DNA of 64,000 bases from Lysinibacillus sp. 2017 (GCF_003073375.1 NZ_CP029002.1:1970001-2034000); one strand, 5' to 3'; positions 27,188-36,788 are shown, counted from the stretch's first letter. A program made the numbers and translations. Notes: a model not told the origin generated them from the letters alone.

Positions 27188-27243
27188 TTCCCTCCGTACC
27201 ACTGTTATAGTTACATAGTACACTAAGATAATTAAATTCACAA
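27188..27243 (-). promoter_or_regulatory. Promoter and possible GntR operator of ABC operon
   Basis: On the minus strand, TTGTGA (27238-27243) and TACTAT (27215-27220) are 17 bp apart. GTAC ends at 27196-27199 and 27218-27221 form an imperfect inverted repeat across the -10, a plausible YtrA-type operator. Confidence 0.55.
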
Positions 27244-27270
27244 CTTTTTCCATAAATAATTTTCAGAAAA

Positions 27271-27307
27271 AATAAAAAACCCCGTCAAATCAACCGTTTG
27301 ACGAGGT
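27271..27307 (-). terminator. Terminator of acetyltransferase gene
   Basis: The arms ACCTCGTCAAA / TTTGACGGGGT (27279-27307) are followed by T6 on the minus strand. Confidence 0.8.
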
Positions 27308-27320
27308 AATAAATTTACTT

Positions 27321-27866
27321 TTATTCTTCTAACCATTCTTCCTTTAACAAACCATACACTGCATGATCAACAAAATGATCATATAGCCACTCTGCATTGC
27401 GAATTGTTCCTTCATTCATAAAGCCTAAACGTTCTGCAATATGACGGCTTTTTTTATTGCCTACTGCCGCATGAATTTCGACCTTCTGCAACTTATATTC
27501 TTTAAAGGCGATATCAATCATCCCCTTAGCTGCACGTGTCATAATGCCCTCACCTTGAAAGGATTCATCTAAAAAGTAGCCAATTTCACATTTTTTCAGC
27601 GACCAATTAATCGTATTGATCGAGATTTTGCCGACAAATTGCCCTTTATAAAGAATCGCTGTATCCAACCCTTCACGTTTTGCAAACTTTTCTAAATTAT
27701 ATGCTGCAAATGCGCGCGTATCCTCAACTGTTTTCGTATTTTCAACCCACCCAAGCCATTTACTTAAGTAGTTACGCGAACGATCAATAAACGTGAAAAT
27801 TTCCTCTGCGTCATTTTGTGTAATTAATTTTAATTGGATTTCATTATCGACTTCATAATAAAACAT
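27321..27866 (-). CDS. GNAT acetyltransferase, RimJ/RimL type
   Basis: This 181-residue acetyl-CoA-dependent N-acetyltransferase begins near LKLITQNDAEEIF. It has the acetyl-CoA loop EGIMTRAAKGMIDIAF and the signature NKKSRHIAERLGFMNEGT. It resembles ribosomal-protein-serine acetyltransferases such as YdaF. The substrate is not predictable. It is monocistronic, with GGGAGAG upstream of the ATG and its own terminator. Confidence 0.88.
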   Translation of the reverse strand: MFYYEVDNEIQLKLITQNDAEEIFTFIDRSRNYLSKWLGWVENTKTVEDTRAFAAYNLEKFAKREGLDTAILYKGQFVGKISINTINWSLKKCEIGYFLDESFQGEGIMTRAAKGMIDIAFKEYKLQKVEIHAAVGNKKSRHIAERLGFMNEGTIRNAEWLYDHFVDHAVYGLLKEEWLEE

Positions 27867-28084
27867 AAACTATCTCTCCCTATCTATCACTCATTATCCC
27901 GAAAATTTTTACATATTTTTTATTATCATATAGAGCAAAGTTATATTATGCAATATAAATTGTCGAACTTATACGAAAGTTGTGTAAGTATTATGTAGAA
28001 AGGCGTCTTATTTTTAATAAGGTGGCGAATATTCACAATTTTTTTCAATATTATTTTGTTAAACTAATTATAGAGGTGATGACT

Positions 28085-29356
28085 ATGCAATCCACTGAAG
28101 AATCATGGGGAAAGCTCATTAAATACCATCGACAACTTCAAAAGTTAAAACAAGACGATGTCGCGATTGGCATTTGTACCCCTTCTTATTTAAGTCGCAT
28201 TGAAAATGGAATTGTTATTGCGGAATATTCATTGTATGAGCAATTATTTGCACGACTTGGCATTGATTTAGCGACAAGCGAACAAAATGAACAACAGCAC
28301 TTAACTAGATTAGAAATCATTTATGAAAAATTATTATCAAACGAACTATTAGTAACTGAAGAAATTGAACACTTAACTGCAACTCAATACACGATATATT
28401 CCTATGAATTTCAATTGATTCACCAGTTAATTTATAGTCGCTATTTACTTTCGATTAAAGAAGATGACCATGCTCGTGCACTTTTGGAAGAATTAGAGCC
28501 ACTAATCTCTTGGCGAAAGGACCGTGTGACGGAGCTATATTTAGCCATTACCGCATTTGCGCATTTATCGTATCATGAATTCGGTGAACTTGCAGAGCGC
28601 GAGCAAAAACTGCAACTCGCGCACTATTTAACGAATGCGCATTTGTTTGAGCAGGCTAATTATCACTATCACTTAGCCTTTGCAAATCATCGAACGTACA
28701 ATGTCCAAAAAGCGTTGCACCATATCGAAATTGCGACTTCTCTTTTTTCACATCAATACAAACCACTTTTCCAATTGAAGCTCTATTCGATGAAAGGTGT
28801 TATTTTTAATGATCTCCATCGTTTTCACGAGGCGATTACAGAATTCGAGGCTGGTTTGAATTTATTAAAGCATGTGGAAATGATACAAACACCGATGCAA
28901 TTCAGCTCATTACACAATAATATTGCCTATTGTTATGAATGCCAGGCTGATTTTCAAAAGGCTAGCGTGCATTACAAGTTAGCGAATGATTATGAGGAAG
29001 ACTTACATTCCATCATCAATTGGATGCGTACATGTTACCAGCAACAAGATACAGCACAATTGTCTTTGTTACTCGAACATTATCCGCAATCGCAATTTAC
29101 GGTACCGCATCACCAATATCAGCGACAGCTACTTGCGTATGCACTGAAAGATGACTTTTCGATTGCCACATTACAAGCATTAGAAGAACCGGCATTTGAA
29201 CATTTTGAAACTCAACAATACTATGCATTAACACTCTTTTACGCGCCATTATGGGGGCAATTTTATGAACAAGTGCATGCCTATAAACGAGCGAGCCACT
29301 GTTATAAACTCGCATACCATGCAAGTGAAAAAGTTCGCAGGCGAATGAGCAGTTAG
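28085..29356 (+). CDS. XRE-type regulator with TPR-like C-terminal domain
   Basis: This 423-residue protein has an N-terminal helix-turn-helix (about residues 8-62: LIKYHRQLQKLKQDDVA, PSYLSRIENG) and a long helical repeat region to the end. That is the architecture of RNPP-like and other TPR regulators that sense peptides. The ATG at 28085 lies six bases after GAGGTG. The MFS transporter gene starts 12 nt downstream, so the regulator may control export of a signal or toxic compound. No cognate peptide gene is evident. Confidence 0.82.
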   Translation: MQSTEESWGKLIKYHRQLQKLKQDDVAIGICTPSYLSRIENGIVIAEYSLYEQLFARLGIDLATSEQNEQQHLTRLEIIYEKLLSNELLVTEEIEHLTATQYTIYSYEFQLIHQLIYSRYLLSIKEDDHARALLEELEPLISWRKDRVTELYLAITAFAHLSYHEFGELAEREQKLQLAHYLTNAHLFEQANYHYHLAFANHRTYNVQKALHHIEIATSLFSHQYKPLFQLKLYSMKGVIFNDLHRFHEAITEFEAGLNLLKHVEMIQTPMQFSSLHNNIAYCYECQADFQKASVHYKLANDYEEDLHSIINWMRTCYQQQDTAQLSLLLEHYPQSQFTVPHHQYQRQLLAYALKDDFSIATLQALEEPAFEHFETQQYYALTLFYAPLWGQFYEQVHAYKRASHCYKLAYHASEKVRRRMSS

Positions 29357-29367
29357 GAGCGATTACA

Positions 29368-30579
29368 TTGACAGTAAAAAAGGAATACGTCCTATTATTA
29401 ACAGGCTTAGGTGTTTCCAATTTAGGTAACTGGATCTACCTGATCGCGTTAAATTTATCAGTTTGGCATTTAACTAAGTCCCCTGCAGCCGTTGCAGGTA
29501 TCTATATTGTGGGACCGATTGCACGTATTTTATGCAGTTTTTTTGCAGGCTCTATTATCGATCGCCATAATAAAAAACGGTTATTGATATGGAGTGATAT
29601 CATTCGTGGAGTGATCATTTGCATCATGCCATTTTTTTCTTCAATTTGGGGTATCTATACACTTATTTTTTTAACGAGTATGGTGGGTAGTTTCTTTCAT
29701 CCAAGCAGTACCTTCATGATTACAAAAATTGTTCAAACAGAAGATCGACCACGCTTTAATGCAATCAATAGTATTTTAAGTTCAGGATGCTTTATGATTG
29801 GTCCCGCGCTTAGTGGAGCTATCATCGCTATAAGTAATACTTCTGTTGCCATGTGGGTAAATGCTGTAACATTTTTCCTCTGCGCATGGATGATTTCGCT
29901 TTTACCAAATGTCGAGGAGGTAAATGAAAAAGCACGCTCATTTGTAACGCTTTCTATGATAAAAAGTGATTTTCAACAAGTATGGCAATTCATTAAATTA
30001 AAGCCCTCATTACGCACATTTATCCTTTTATATTCACTAGCATTAATGATTGCCTATTCACTAGATTCACAAGAAATGTCATTTTTGAAGGATTTCCATC
30101 AAGTGTCTGATACTGTTTATGGAGTGATTGTTGGGATTACGGGGATTGGCGCCATTTTAGGAGGAATAGCTGCAGCTGCATTCGTGAAAAAAATCTCGCT
30201 TATAACGTATATTGGTGCCGGCTTTACAATGACACTGTTTTGTTATTTTATTTTCTACTTTTCACAAAGTTTAGTGTCTGCAATTATAGCATTTATTGCG
30301 CTTGGATTTTTTATGGCATTTTCCAATACCGGCTATGCAACGCTTTACCAAAAATCCATTCCCACTTCAATTATGGGCCGCTTTGGTAGCACATTGAGCT
30401 TATTTGAAAGTGTCGTTCAAATTGGTTTCACCTTATTACTTGGCTTATTTGCGGAGTGGTTTACCATTCGACTCGTTACAAGTATTTTCGCTTTCTTAGG
30501 ATGCATCCTTGCCATTTCGGTATATGTCCATCTAATGAAAAATCGCTCTAGCTTACAAATGGAGGAGGTTACAGAATGA
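29368..30579 (+). CDS. MFS transporter
   Basis: This 403-residue, 12-helix major facilitator exporter of the DHA3-like group has AGSIIDRHNKKRLLIWSD in the 2-3 loop. It starts at a TTG with AGGAG upstream, immediately after the XRE-TPR regulator gene, and overlaps the following zinc-ribbon gene by 4 nt (ATGA). The operon layout suggests drug or peptide export under control of the upstream regulator. The substrate is unknown. Confidence 0.9.
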   Translation: MTVKKEYVLLLTGLGVSNLGNWIYLIALNLSVWHLTKSPAAVAGIYIVGPIARILCSFFAGSIIDRHNKKRLLIWSDIIRGVIICIMPFFSSIWGIYTLIFLTSMVGSFFHPSSTFMITKIVQTEDRPRFNAINSILSSGCFMIGPALSGAIIAISNTSVAMWVNAVTFFLCAWMISLLPNVEEVNEKARSFVTLSMIKSDFQQVWQFIKLKPSLRTFILLYSLALMIAYSLDSQEMSFLKDFHQVSDTVYGVIVGITGIGAILGGIAAAAFVKKISLITYIGAGFTMTLFCYFIFYFSQSLVSAIIAFIALGFFMAFSNTGYATLYQKSIPTSIMGRFGSTLSLFESVVQIGFTLLLGLFAEWFTIRLVTSIFAFLGCILAISVYVHLMKNRSSLQMEEVTE

Positions 30580-30749
30580 TTACCTATGACGTTCAATGCT
30601 TTTGTTGCAAAACGACATTTCAAGTAGTAGAAGGAACGAAAAAATATCACTACTACAAACGCAATATGAACGGTAAATTTTCGTGTGATGCTTGTGACAA
30701 TAAGGTCTTTTTAGAGGCACGTAAGAATTTGATTGGAAAGCTAAATTAA
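30576..30749 (+). CDS. Small zinc-ribbon protein, YlaI-like
   Basis: This 57-residue protein has two cysteine clusters, CFCC near residues 8-11 and CDAC near residues 37-40, typical of a small zinc ribbon. It vaguely resembles the DUF2197/YlaI family. Its ATG overlaps the TGA of the MFS gene, with GGAGGAGG upstream, so it is the third gene of the operon. The function is unknown. Confidence 0.75.
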   Translation: MITYDVQCFCCKTTFQVVEGTKKYHYYKRNMNGKFSCDACDNKVFLEARKNLIGKLN

Positions 30750-30819
30750 ATAAACTACGCTTGGTTGGTTAGTCTAAATTACTAGTATTCATCCTAAAGT
30801 TTCACAACTTACACATGAC

Positions 30820-30850
30820 AAAATCCATCATTTTTAAAATGATGGATTTT
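30820..30850. terminator. Bidirectional terminator
   Basis: A perfect 15-bp inverted repeat (AAAATCCATCATTTT and its complement) lies between convergent operons. Confidence 0.85.
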
Positions 30851-30896
30851 ACTTTTTACTTCTAATGGATTCATACACTTACAAACAATCCCTTTA

Positions 30897-31865
30897 TTAA
30901 ACTACAGAATTATATGAAAGCTCTTTTAAACGACTCCATAAATAGTGTTCAAATACTTCTAATGATGTTTTCATTGGAATGTAGCCAAACTCTTCTTTTA
31001 ATTTTTTATTGCTTAGCACAGGACGATATCGTAAAAAATCGACTTGTTCTTCGCCATATTGCGATAAGTTTAATCGCTTTAAAGCAAATAAGCTAGCACT
31101 CACAACAGTAGCAGGAATCCTAATAACGCGTTTATTCAGTAATACGCCCAAATCATCCACCGTTAATGCACCGTCTCCAGCTAAATTGTATATTCCTGTT
31201 TTTTCACTTTCAATCGCTTTTGCAAAACATGCCACCACATCTTGATCCCAAATAAATACAAAGGGACTATCTGAACCAGAAATGCCAATCAGTGCCTTTT
31301 GCTCAAATAAATTGGTGATTTGATTGCGGACATTTTCGCCTAAAATCGTTCCAATTCTAAAAATAATTTGCTCCAGCTGAGGAAATTGTTGATGGTAATC
31401 TTCTAACAGTTCCTCTACTAATCGCTTATGATACGAATAAGCAAATGCTTCATTACCACGTATTGCGTCCGTCTCAACTAACCAGTCAGCGTTATCTTTG
31501 TGATAGCCATATGCTGCCCCACTTGAAGATACGACAATTCGCCTTACACCCGCGCCGATACAAGCTTGTAAAATATTTTTTGTCCCTAAAACATCCACCG
31601 AATACTCAAAATCCCGATTGCTTTTCTTTCCTGGTGTCACAATCGAAGCTAAATGGACAACAGTCTCGATGTTATACGTAGTAAAAATATCTTGCGCTTC
31701 ATCTGAGCGTACATCCAGTTGTACGTAGTTTAAATTTCCATGTTCCTCAAAAGGCGATTGTTCCCGTATATCTGCTGCTATTACTTTGTGATTTGTTTTT
31801 TTTAATAAGTAGTCTACAAGTTGCTTCCCTAAATAACCTGCTGCTCCAGTTATTAATACGTTCAT
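30897..31865 (-). CDS. NAD-dependent epimerase/dehydratase
   Basis: This 322-residue extended SDR has the N-terminal GAAGYLGKQL (glycine-rich NAD loop) and the catalytic SSSGAAYG and YSYHK (Tyr-x3-Lys) segments. It should act on a nucleotide sugar or a similar substrate. The ATG overlaps the stop of the upstream BASS transporter gene by 4 nt. It is co-transcribed with that transporter and a truncated TPP-enzyme gene, but the pathway is not clear. Confidence 0.88.
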   Translation of the reverse strand: MNVLITGAAGYLGKQLVDYLLKKTNHKVIAADIREQSPFEEHGNLNYVQLDVRSDEAQDIFTTYNIETVVHLASIVTPGKKSNRDFEYSVDVLGTKNILQACIGAGVRRIVVSSSGAAYGYHKDNADWLVETDAIRGNEAFAYSYHKRLVEELLEDYHQQFPQLEQIIFRIGTILGENVRNQITNLFEQKALIGISGSDSPFVFIWDQDVVACFAKAIESEKTGIYNLAGDGALTVDDLGVLLNKRVIRIPATVVSASLFALKRLNLSQYGEEQVDFLRYRPVLSNKKLKEEFGYIPMKTSLEVFEHYLWSRLKELSYNSVV

Positions 31866-32794
31866 GCGTGTTCCCCCTGTACAATTGATACCTCATTTTC
31901 TACAGGTACTTTCCTTGACCAGAATGTTGCAATTGTCAGACCGGAAACGATGTGCCAAATCCCCCAAAATGCTGCAACTAATGCCATTCCACCAAGGCCC
32001 CCGAAGAAGTTAAATATGAGCACCAACCCTAAGCCTGAATTTTGAATACCTACCTCAATCGCAATTGCTCGACGATCACGGTCTTTCACTTTTAATGCGC
32101 GAGAAGCCGAGTACCCGATACTAATTGCCAAGGCATTTTGTAAAATTACAACCCCAACAACAGCACCTACATTATTGAAGAAAGCATCAAAATTATTGGC
32201 AACCATCACGATGACAAATAATACAAAGATTACGATTGAAAGCTTCATCATAATTTGATTCACACGAGCTGCAAACTTCGGCATTTTTCTGCGAATATAC
32301 ATACCAAGAATTAATGGTAACCCGAGCATAAAGAAGATGGTTGTAAACATATCCACGACATTAATGCTAAATGTCGTAATGATTTCCTTCGTCGGACCAT
32401 ATAATGATGCCCAAAAAATTGTATTAAGTGGTGTCATTACGATCGCGAGTACAGTTGATATTGCTGACATACTAATCGATAGTGGTGTATTCCCTTTTGC
32501 TAAATGCGTTAAAAAGTTCGATAAGTTTCCTCCTGGGCAAGCGGCTACTAGAAATAGTCCGAGTGCAATACTAGGTGGTGGCTGAACAATTGACACTAAA
32601 ACAAAGGTAATAGCAGGTAGCAATAAAAATTGGCAAGCTAAGCCGATTAACGCGGGCTTTGGTGTTCTTAAAGAGCGCTTAAAATCAGCAAACTGTAAGT
32701 CAAGTGCGACACCAAACATGATAAAACCAATCACAATATTCATAATCATCAATGCAGATTCACTAAAATTCACTTGAATTTGATCTATTCCCAT
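31862..32794 (-). CDS. Bile acid:sodium symporter (BASS) family protein
   Basis: This 310-residue membrane protein has about nine or ten helices. The BASS signatures are GFIMFGVALDLQ, CPGGNLSNFLTHLAKGN and EVGIQNSGLGLVL. It transports an organic anion with Na+. In bacteria the substrates are often keto acids such as pyruvate or pantoate rather than bile acids. It lies between the truncated TPP-enzyme gene and the epimerase, with which it overlaps. Confidence 0.9.
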   Translation of the reverse strand: MGIDQIQVNFSESALMIMNIVIGFIMFGVALDLQFADFKRSLRTPKPALIGLACQFLLLPAITFVLVSIVQPPPSIALGLFLVAACPGGNLSNFLTHLAKGNTPLSISMSAISTVLAIVMTPLNTIFWASLYGPTKEIITTFSINVVDMFTTIFFMLGLPLILGMYIRRKMPKFAARVNQIMMKLSIVIFVLFVIVMVANNFDAFFNNVGAVVGVVILQNALAISIGYSASRALKVKDRDRRAIAIEVGIQNSGLGLVLIFNFFGGLGGMALVAAFWGIWHIVSGLTIATFWSRKVPVENEVSIVQGEHA

Positions 32795-32800
32795 AGGCTA

Positions 32801-34228
32801 TTATTTTCCTTTCGGTTCAGCGTGCATATCTTTGAAAAAGCGTAGTCCAGGTGCCCACATATGCTTAACTGGATCTACTTCAGCATGAATTACTGTACAT
32901 TTCCCTACTTCAATCGATTTTTTAAGCGCTTGTTCTAAATCAGCTGGGTTATCAACATACTCCCCGTGTGCACCCATTGCTTCAGCTACTAAATCGAAAC
33001 GAATTTCTCCTAAATCGGCATTAATACTTTCATGTGGATCTAATGTTTTCTTTAACATCGTTTTAATAGGACGTAATGCGAAATGCTGGTTCATCTTCAC
33101 CATTCCCCACTGTTTATCACATAGTACGATATAAACTACATGCAAGTTATTACGAATGGCCGTTTCAATTTCTTGAGGATGGAAGCCCATTGCGCCGTCA
33201 CCAATAATACAAAGAACGGGTCCATTTGGTTTTGCTACAGCTGCACCTAACGCTTGACCTACACCTGCACCAAGCATTCCAAACTTGAACGTAGAGATTA
33301 CGGGCATTTCATCATTAACTTCATAGTAAAAGTTCGTCCAAATAGCAGTATTTCCACCATCGATAACAAGTGGCGTATTTTTAGGGAAAATTTTACCCGC
33401 TAAGTGCGGAATTTGTGCTGGATTCATCGGTTTATTTTTATCTGCTAAATGCTCATCTAATTTTTTTCGGTGACTCTTTCTAGCACTAATATGTTTTTCA
33501 ATAAGCTCTTCACGTTGACGATCAAATGAAGGTAAAACGTCACTTTCTAATTCGAGTAATAATTGCTGTAAAAATGATTTGATATCAGACTGAATTAATA
33601 GTTCAGCTGGCTTATTTGCCCCTAAAATAGCAGGCTCTAAATCTACCTGAATCACGGTTTGATTTGCGTTCCAGTATGGTGCTTTCCCCCACCAGTCCGT
33701 TTCGCCAACTCGAGAACCTAGAATTAGCACAACGTCCGCGTCATTTCGAACATTATTATTTGCTTCAATGTGAACCATTGGCATCATAAGTGGATTTTCT
33801 TCACTCATCGCCCCGCGCCCTGCCCAACTTGTTGTGACCATCGCTTGTAATTTCTCTGCGACTTCCGTTAACTCTTGTTTTGCTCCAGAATGCAGTACGC
33901 CACTACCTGCATGAATAATTGGGAAATTAGCGGTCTTCAATAGCTGTGCCGCACGCTCTACTTGATATTGAGATGCTTTCGGTAATTCCATCATGCGATA
34001 TTGTGAAGGCTCCCAAAACGCAATCTCACAATTCACTTTCGTATTCAAAATATTTTCAGGAATATCTAAATGAACAACACCCGGTCTCCCTTCAAAGCAT
34101 TTTCGTAACGCCATTCGCAGCATTTCTGGAATACGATCAAACGAAGGTACCGCTTCACTCCATTTAGCAAATTGCTTAATCGTCCCCGTTTGATCAAAAC
34201 ATTGATATGTACCGCCACGGTCTGGTAG
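32801..34228 (-). pseudogene. 5'-truncated TPP-dependent acetolactate-synthase-like gene
   Basis: The frame encodes the middle and C-terminal domains of an acetolactate-synthase-like enzyme, including the TPP/Mg motif GDGAMGF...NN. Homology-like sequence continues upstream of the first ATG (34123), through RGGTYQ and QTGTIKQF, as far as 34228. It then meets an in-frame TAA at 34229-34231. About 105-110 N-terminal residues, including the region of the catalytic Glu, are missing. No ribosome site precedes 34123. The break lies directly after the cycA terminator, as expected for a deletion or rearrangement. Confidence 0.82.
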
Positions 34229-34263
34229 TTATCTAGCTGACTTTTTTGTTATGTTAGAATCAC

Positions 34264-34297
34264 AAAAAAATCCGAGCCTTCAATAGGAAGCTCGGAT
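34264..34297 (-). terminator. Terminator of cycA
   Basis: The arms ATCCGAGCTTC / GAAGGCTCGGAT are followed by T7 on the minus strand, 8 nt beyond the permease stop. Confidence 0.85.
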
Positions 34298-34304
34298 GTT
34301 AATA

Positions 34305-35642
34305 CTATTTTTTTTGAACTTTATAAAGAACAAACAGCAGGATAAACCATAGCGGTGTGAACATTAACGCAGTTCTTGTTAAATCAGAAATGGCCATAAC
34401 AACGAGTAAAAAGACGAAGAATGCCAACACGACATAGTTAATGAATGGTGTTAACGGTGCCTTGAAAATCGATGTTGCATGGAGTTCTGGATGACGTTTT
34501 TTATAAATGATATGTGAAATTAAAATAATACTCCACACCCAAATAAAGCAAATCGAACTTACTGTTGTAACGATACTAAATGCATCTTCTGGCATGAAAT
34601 AGCTTAGTAATGCCCCCGCCGAAACGATCGCTCCTGATAAAATTAAGCCATTTTGTGGTACGCTATGTTTATTTAATTTACCAAAAGCTTTTGGAGCTTG
34701 TTTATTGTTTCCTAAGCTAAATAACATGCGGCTCGTTGAAAACAAACCACTATTCCCTGATGAAGCTGCAGACGTAATAACAACGAAGTTAATAATGCCC
34801 GCCGCAACGGGAATGCCTACTAATGTAAATACTTGCACGAACGGTGAACTTGCCGCGCTAAAAGTATCCCATGGGTTAATCGTTAAAATAACGAATAATG
34901 CCCCTACATAAAACAGTAAAATTCGAAATGGAATTTTATTGATTGCAGATGGAATATTTTTTTGGGGGTTTGCAGTTTCAGATGCCGTTACCCCGATTAA
35001 TTCGACTCCAACAAAGGCAAAGACAACCATTTGGAAAGCCATTAAGAAACCGAATGCCCCGTTCGGGAACAAGCCACCATGCGCCCAAAGATTTGAAACG
35101 GCTACTTTTCCTGAATCGGTTTCAAAGCCAATGATAAGTAACACAATGCCGATGACAATTAATGCAACAATCGTAATTATTTTAATTAAGGCGAACCAAA
35201 ACTCTAGTTCTCCAAATAGTTTTACAGTTAATAGATTGAGTGCCAGTAATACGATTAAACATAGGATAGCTGGTACCCACTGTGGTATATCAAACCAATA
35301 CTGCATATACATGCCGATTGCAATAATGTCTGCCATTGCCGTCATAATCCAGCAAAACCAATACGTCCAGCCTGTTATGTAACCTGCCCACTCACCTAAG
35401 TATTCCGTGGCGAATTCAGTAAATGATGAATAGCCGCCTTTAGATAGTAATAACTCCCCTAATGCACGCATCACGAAAAACAGTGCAATCCCGACGATTA
35501 AATACGCCAATATAATGGATGGTCCTGCGAGTGAGACCGCTCTTCCTGACCCTAAAAATAACCCTGTCCCAATTGTTCCGCCAATCGCAATTAGCTGGAC
35601 ATGTCTGTTTTTAAGATCGCGTTTTAATTCATGTTGTTCCAA
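34305..35642 (-). CDS. cycA: Glycine/D-alanine/D-serine permease, CycA type
   Basis: This 445-residue, 12-helix APC-family amino acid permease strongly resembles E. coli CycA (NRHVQLIAIGGTIGTGLFLGS, LAGPSIILAYLI, GWTYWFCW, TSAASSGNSGLFSTSRMLF). It should import glycine and some D-amino acids with H+. It starts at a TTG with GGAGGG upstream. The leader holds a glycine riboswitch and two hairpins on the same strand, independent support for glycine as substrate. Confidence 0.92.
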   Translation of the reverse strand: MEQHELKRDLKNRHVQLIAIGGTIGTGLFLGSGRAVSLAGPSIILAYLIVGIALFFVMRALGELLLSKGGYSSFTEFATEYLGEWAGYITGWTYWFCWIMTAMADIIAIGMYMQYWFDIPQWVPAILCLIVLLALNLLTVKLFGELEFWFALIKIITIVALIVIGIVLLIIGFETDSGKVAVSNLWAHGGLFPNGAFGFLMAFQMVVFAFVGVELIGVTASETANPQKNIPSAINKIPFRILLFYVGALFVILTINPWDTFSAASSPFVQVFTLVGIPVAAGIINFVVITSAASSGNSGLFSTSRMLFSLGNNKQAPKAFGKLNKHSVPQNGLILSGAIVSAGALLSYFMPEDAFSIVTTVSSICFIWVWSIILISHIIYKKRHPELHATSIFKAPLTPFINYVVLAFFVFLLVVMAISDLTRTALMFTPLWFILLFVLYKVQKK

Positions 35643-35740
35643 GACGATTCCCTCCGTAAGATGTAATTCTACAACTGCCTTTTCGCAGCGTAAAATAATA
35701 AGTATGACTTCGCGGATCTAGCGATAAATTTTCTGGAAAT

Positions 35741-35780
35741 AAAAAAGTGATTGTCCCAAAAGGTATACCTTTTGAGACAA
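35741..35780 (-). terminator. Riboswitch-linked terminator in cycA leader
   Basis: A 14-bp stem (TTGTCTCAAAAGGT / ACCTTTTGGGACAA) is followed by TCACTTTTTT on the minus strand, about 100 nt before the cycA start. It is the only hairpin in the leader with a T-tract and so the likely expression platform. Confidence 0.7.
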
Positions 35781-35859
35781 TTCATTAATTGAGTATAAAT
35801 TATCCGCTTAAGGCGGTGCTCCTGTGGTGGTCAGAATAAATTCTCACCATCCTCGTCGC

Positions 35860-35899
35860 AAAGGGTCTGTCCCGAAATGACTTTCCGGACAGACCCTTT
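35860..35899. repeat. Long perfect hairpin in cycA leader
   Basis: The 13-bp arms AAAGGGTCTGTCC / GGACAGACCCTTT extend through an inner GAAA/TTTC pairing. No T-tract follows on either strand. It lies between the glycine aptamer and the T-tailed terminator. Confidence 0.8.
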
Positions 35900-35924
35900 G
35901 TAAAGAATAATAACGTCTCTCATT

Positions 35925-36010
35925 ACTCTTCTGTCCTTTTGCCTGAGATTATGAACCCTTCGGCGACGCGTAGCCCGCGCTCTCTCCAGAAACTGCTCCC
36001 GTCTGTAGTT
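35925..36010 (-). promoter_or_regulatory. Glycine riboswitch aptamer
   Basis: On the minus strand, CTGGAGAGAG, then GCCGAAGG, then TCTCAGGCAAAAGGACAG give the ordered conserved segments of a glycine riboswitch. It appears to be a single aptamer. The target is the CycA-type permease downstream. The remainder of 35643-36236 holds only its hairpins and AT-rich sequence. Confidence 0.9.
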
Positions 36011-36236
36011 TGATCCACAGCGATCTTCACATTGATATCTATGCAATTTGTTGCTTATAAGTTGTCTAGATTATTCGACTACTGATAATACGCGTTTAAT
36101 ACTATTATTGATAACTAATACTAGCACTTTTTATAGAAAATTCAATGTAAGCAAGTGAGAGCAATACAACATTGGTAGCAATTCCACTAACTTTTTAACA
36201 TATTCCAAGCATAAATAAGAATTATTGAACGTGAAA

Positions 36237-36788
36237 TTATTGAATTAATAATTGATTTTCTAATAAGGTATGGTAGACATCCTTTAATGTGCCATGCGTT
36301 AAACCCGTTTTGTCCATTTTCACAACGAATGTAACCGGTACTGCTATTTCAGTACAGACGATTTGCTTGTTGTTTCGGATATCTTCTGGATAATTTAGTT
36401 GAACCATTAATTGATTGCCTTCCTTTGTTACATTTTCTAAAACTCGCCCGCATCCATCTGCATAGGTAGTAACAAATAAAACTTCTTCTTTTTCAAAATC
36501 AATAGTTGGAACAGATTCGAATTGGGAAATTTCTGCCCAAGATTCATACAATTGTTCATCTTGAATAACCGAAATAGTTGTTCCTAACTCATGTGGGACA
36601 AACGCTAATTGGAAAAGTAATTCATGCTTTATAGTTAATTGCTGTGTCGAATTATCAATTGAAGAATGTCCTCCAGTAGGCTGTGCTTTATTAGGAGCTA
36701 GATCTGTATGCTGTTCTTGTTCAGTACATGCAGTTAATAAAACGAATACGAATACGAACATAATGGATCGTAACAAACCGTTTTTCAT
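36237..36788 (-). CDS. Lipoprotein, function unknown
   Basis: This 183-residue secreted lipoprotein has a signal peptide ending in lipobox LLTAC near residue 21. A low-complexity linker and a ~125-residue soluble domain with a CGR/C pair (DGCGR, VCTEIAVP) follow, possibly forming a disulfide. GGAAGGGGG precedes the ATG. It is a single gene, and no family was recognised. Confidence 0.75.
   Translation of the reverse strand: MKNGLLRSIMFVFVFVLLTACTEQEQHTDLAPNKAQPTGGHSSIDNSTQQLTIKHELLFQLAFVPHELGTTISVIQDEQLYESWAEISQFESVPTIDFEKEEVLFVTTYADGCGRVLENVTKEGNQLMVQLNYPEDIRNNKQIVCTEIAVPVTFVVKMDKTGLTHGTLKDVYHTLLENQLLIQ

Noticed and set aside
35831-36046. A 71-codon open frame on the minus strand
   Set aside because: It lies across the glycine riboswitch and its hairpins, so it is an RNA element rather than a protein gene.
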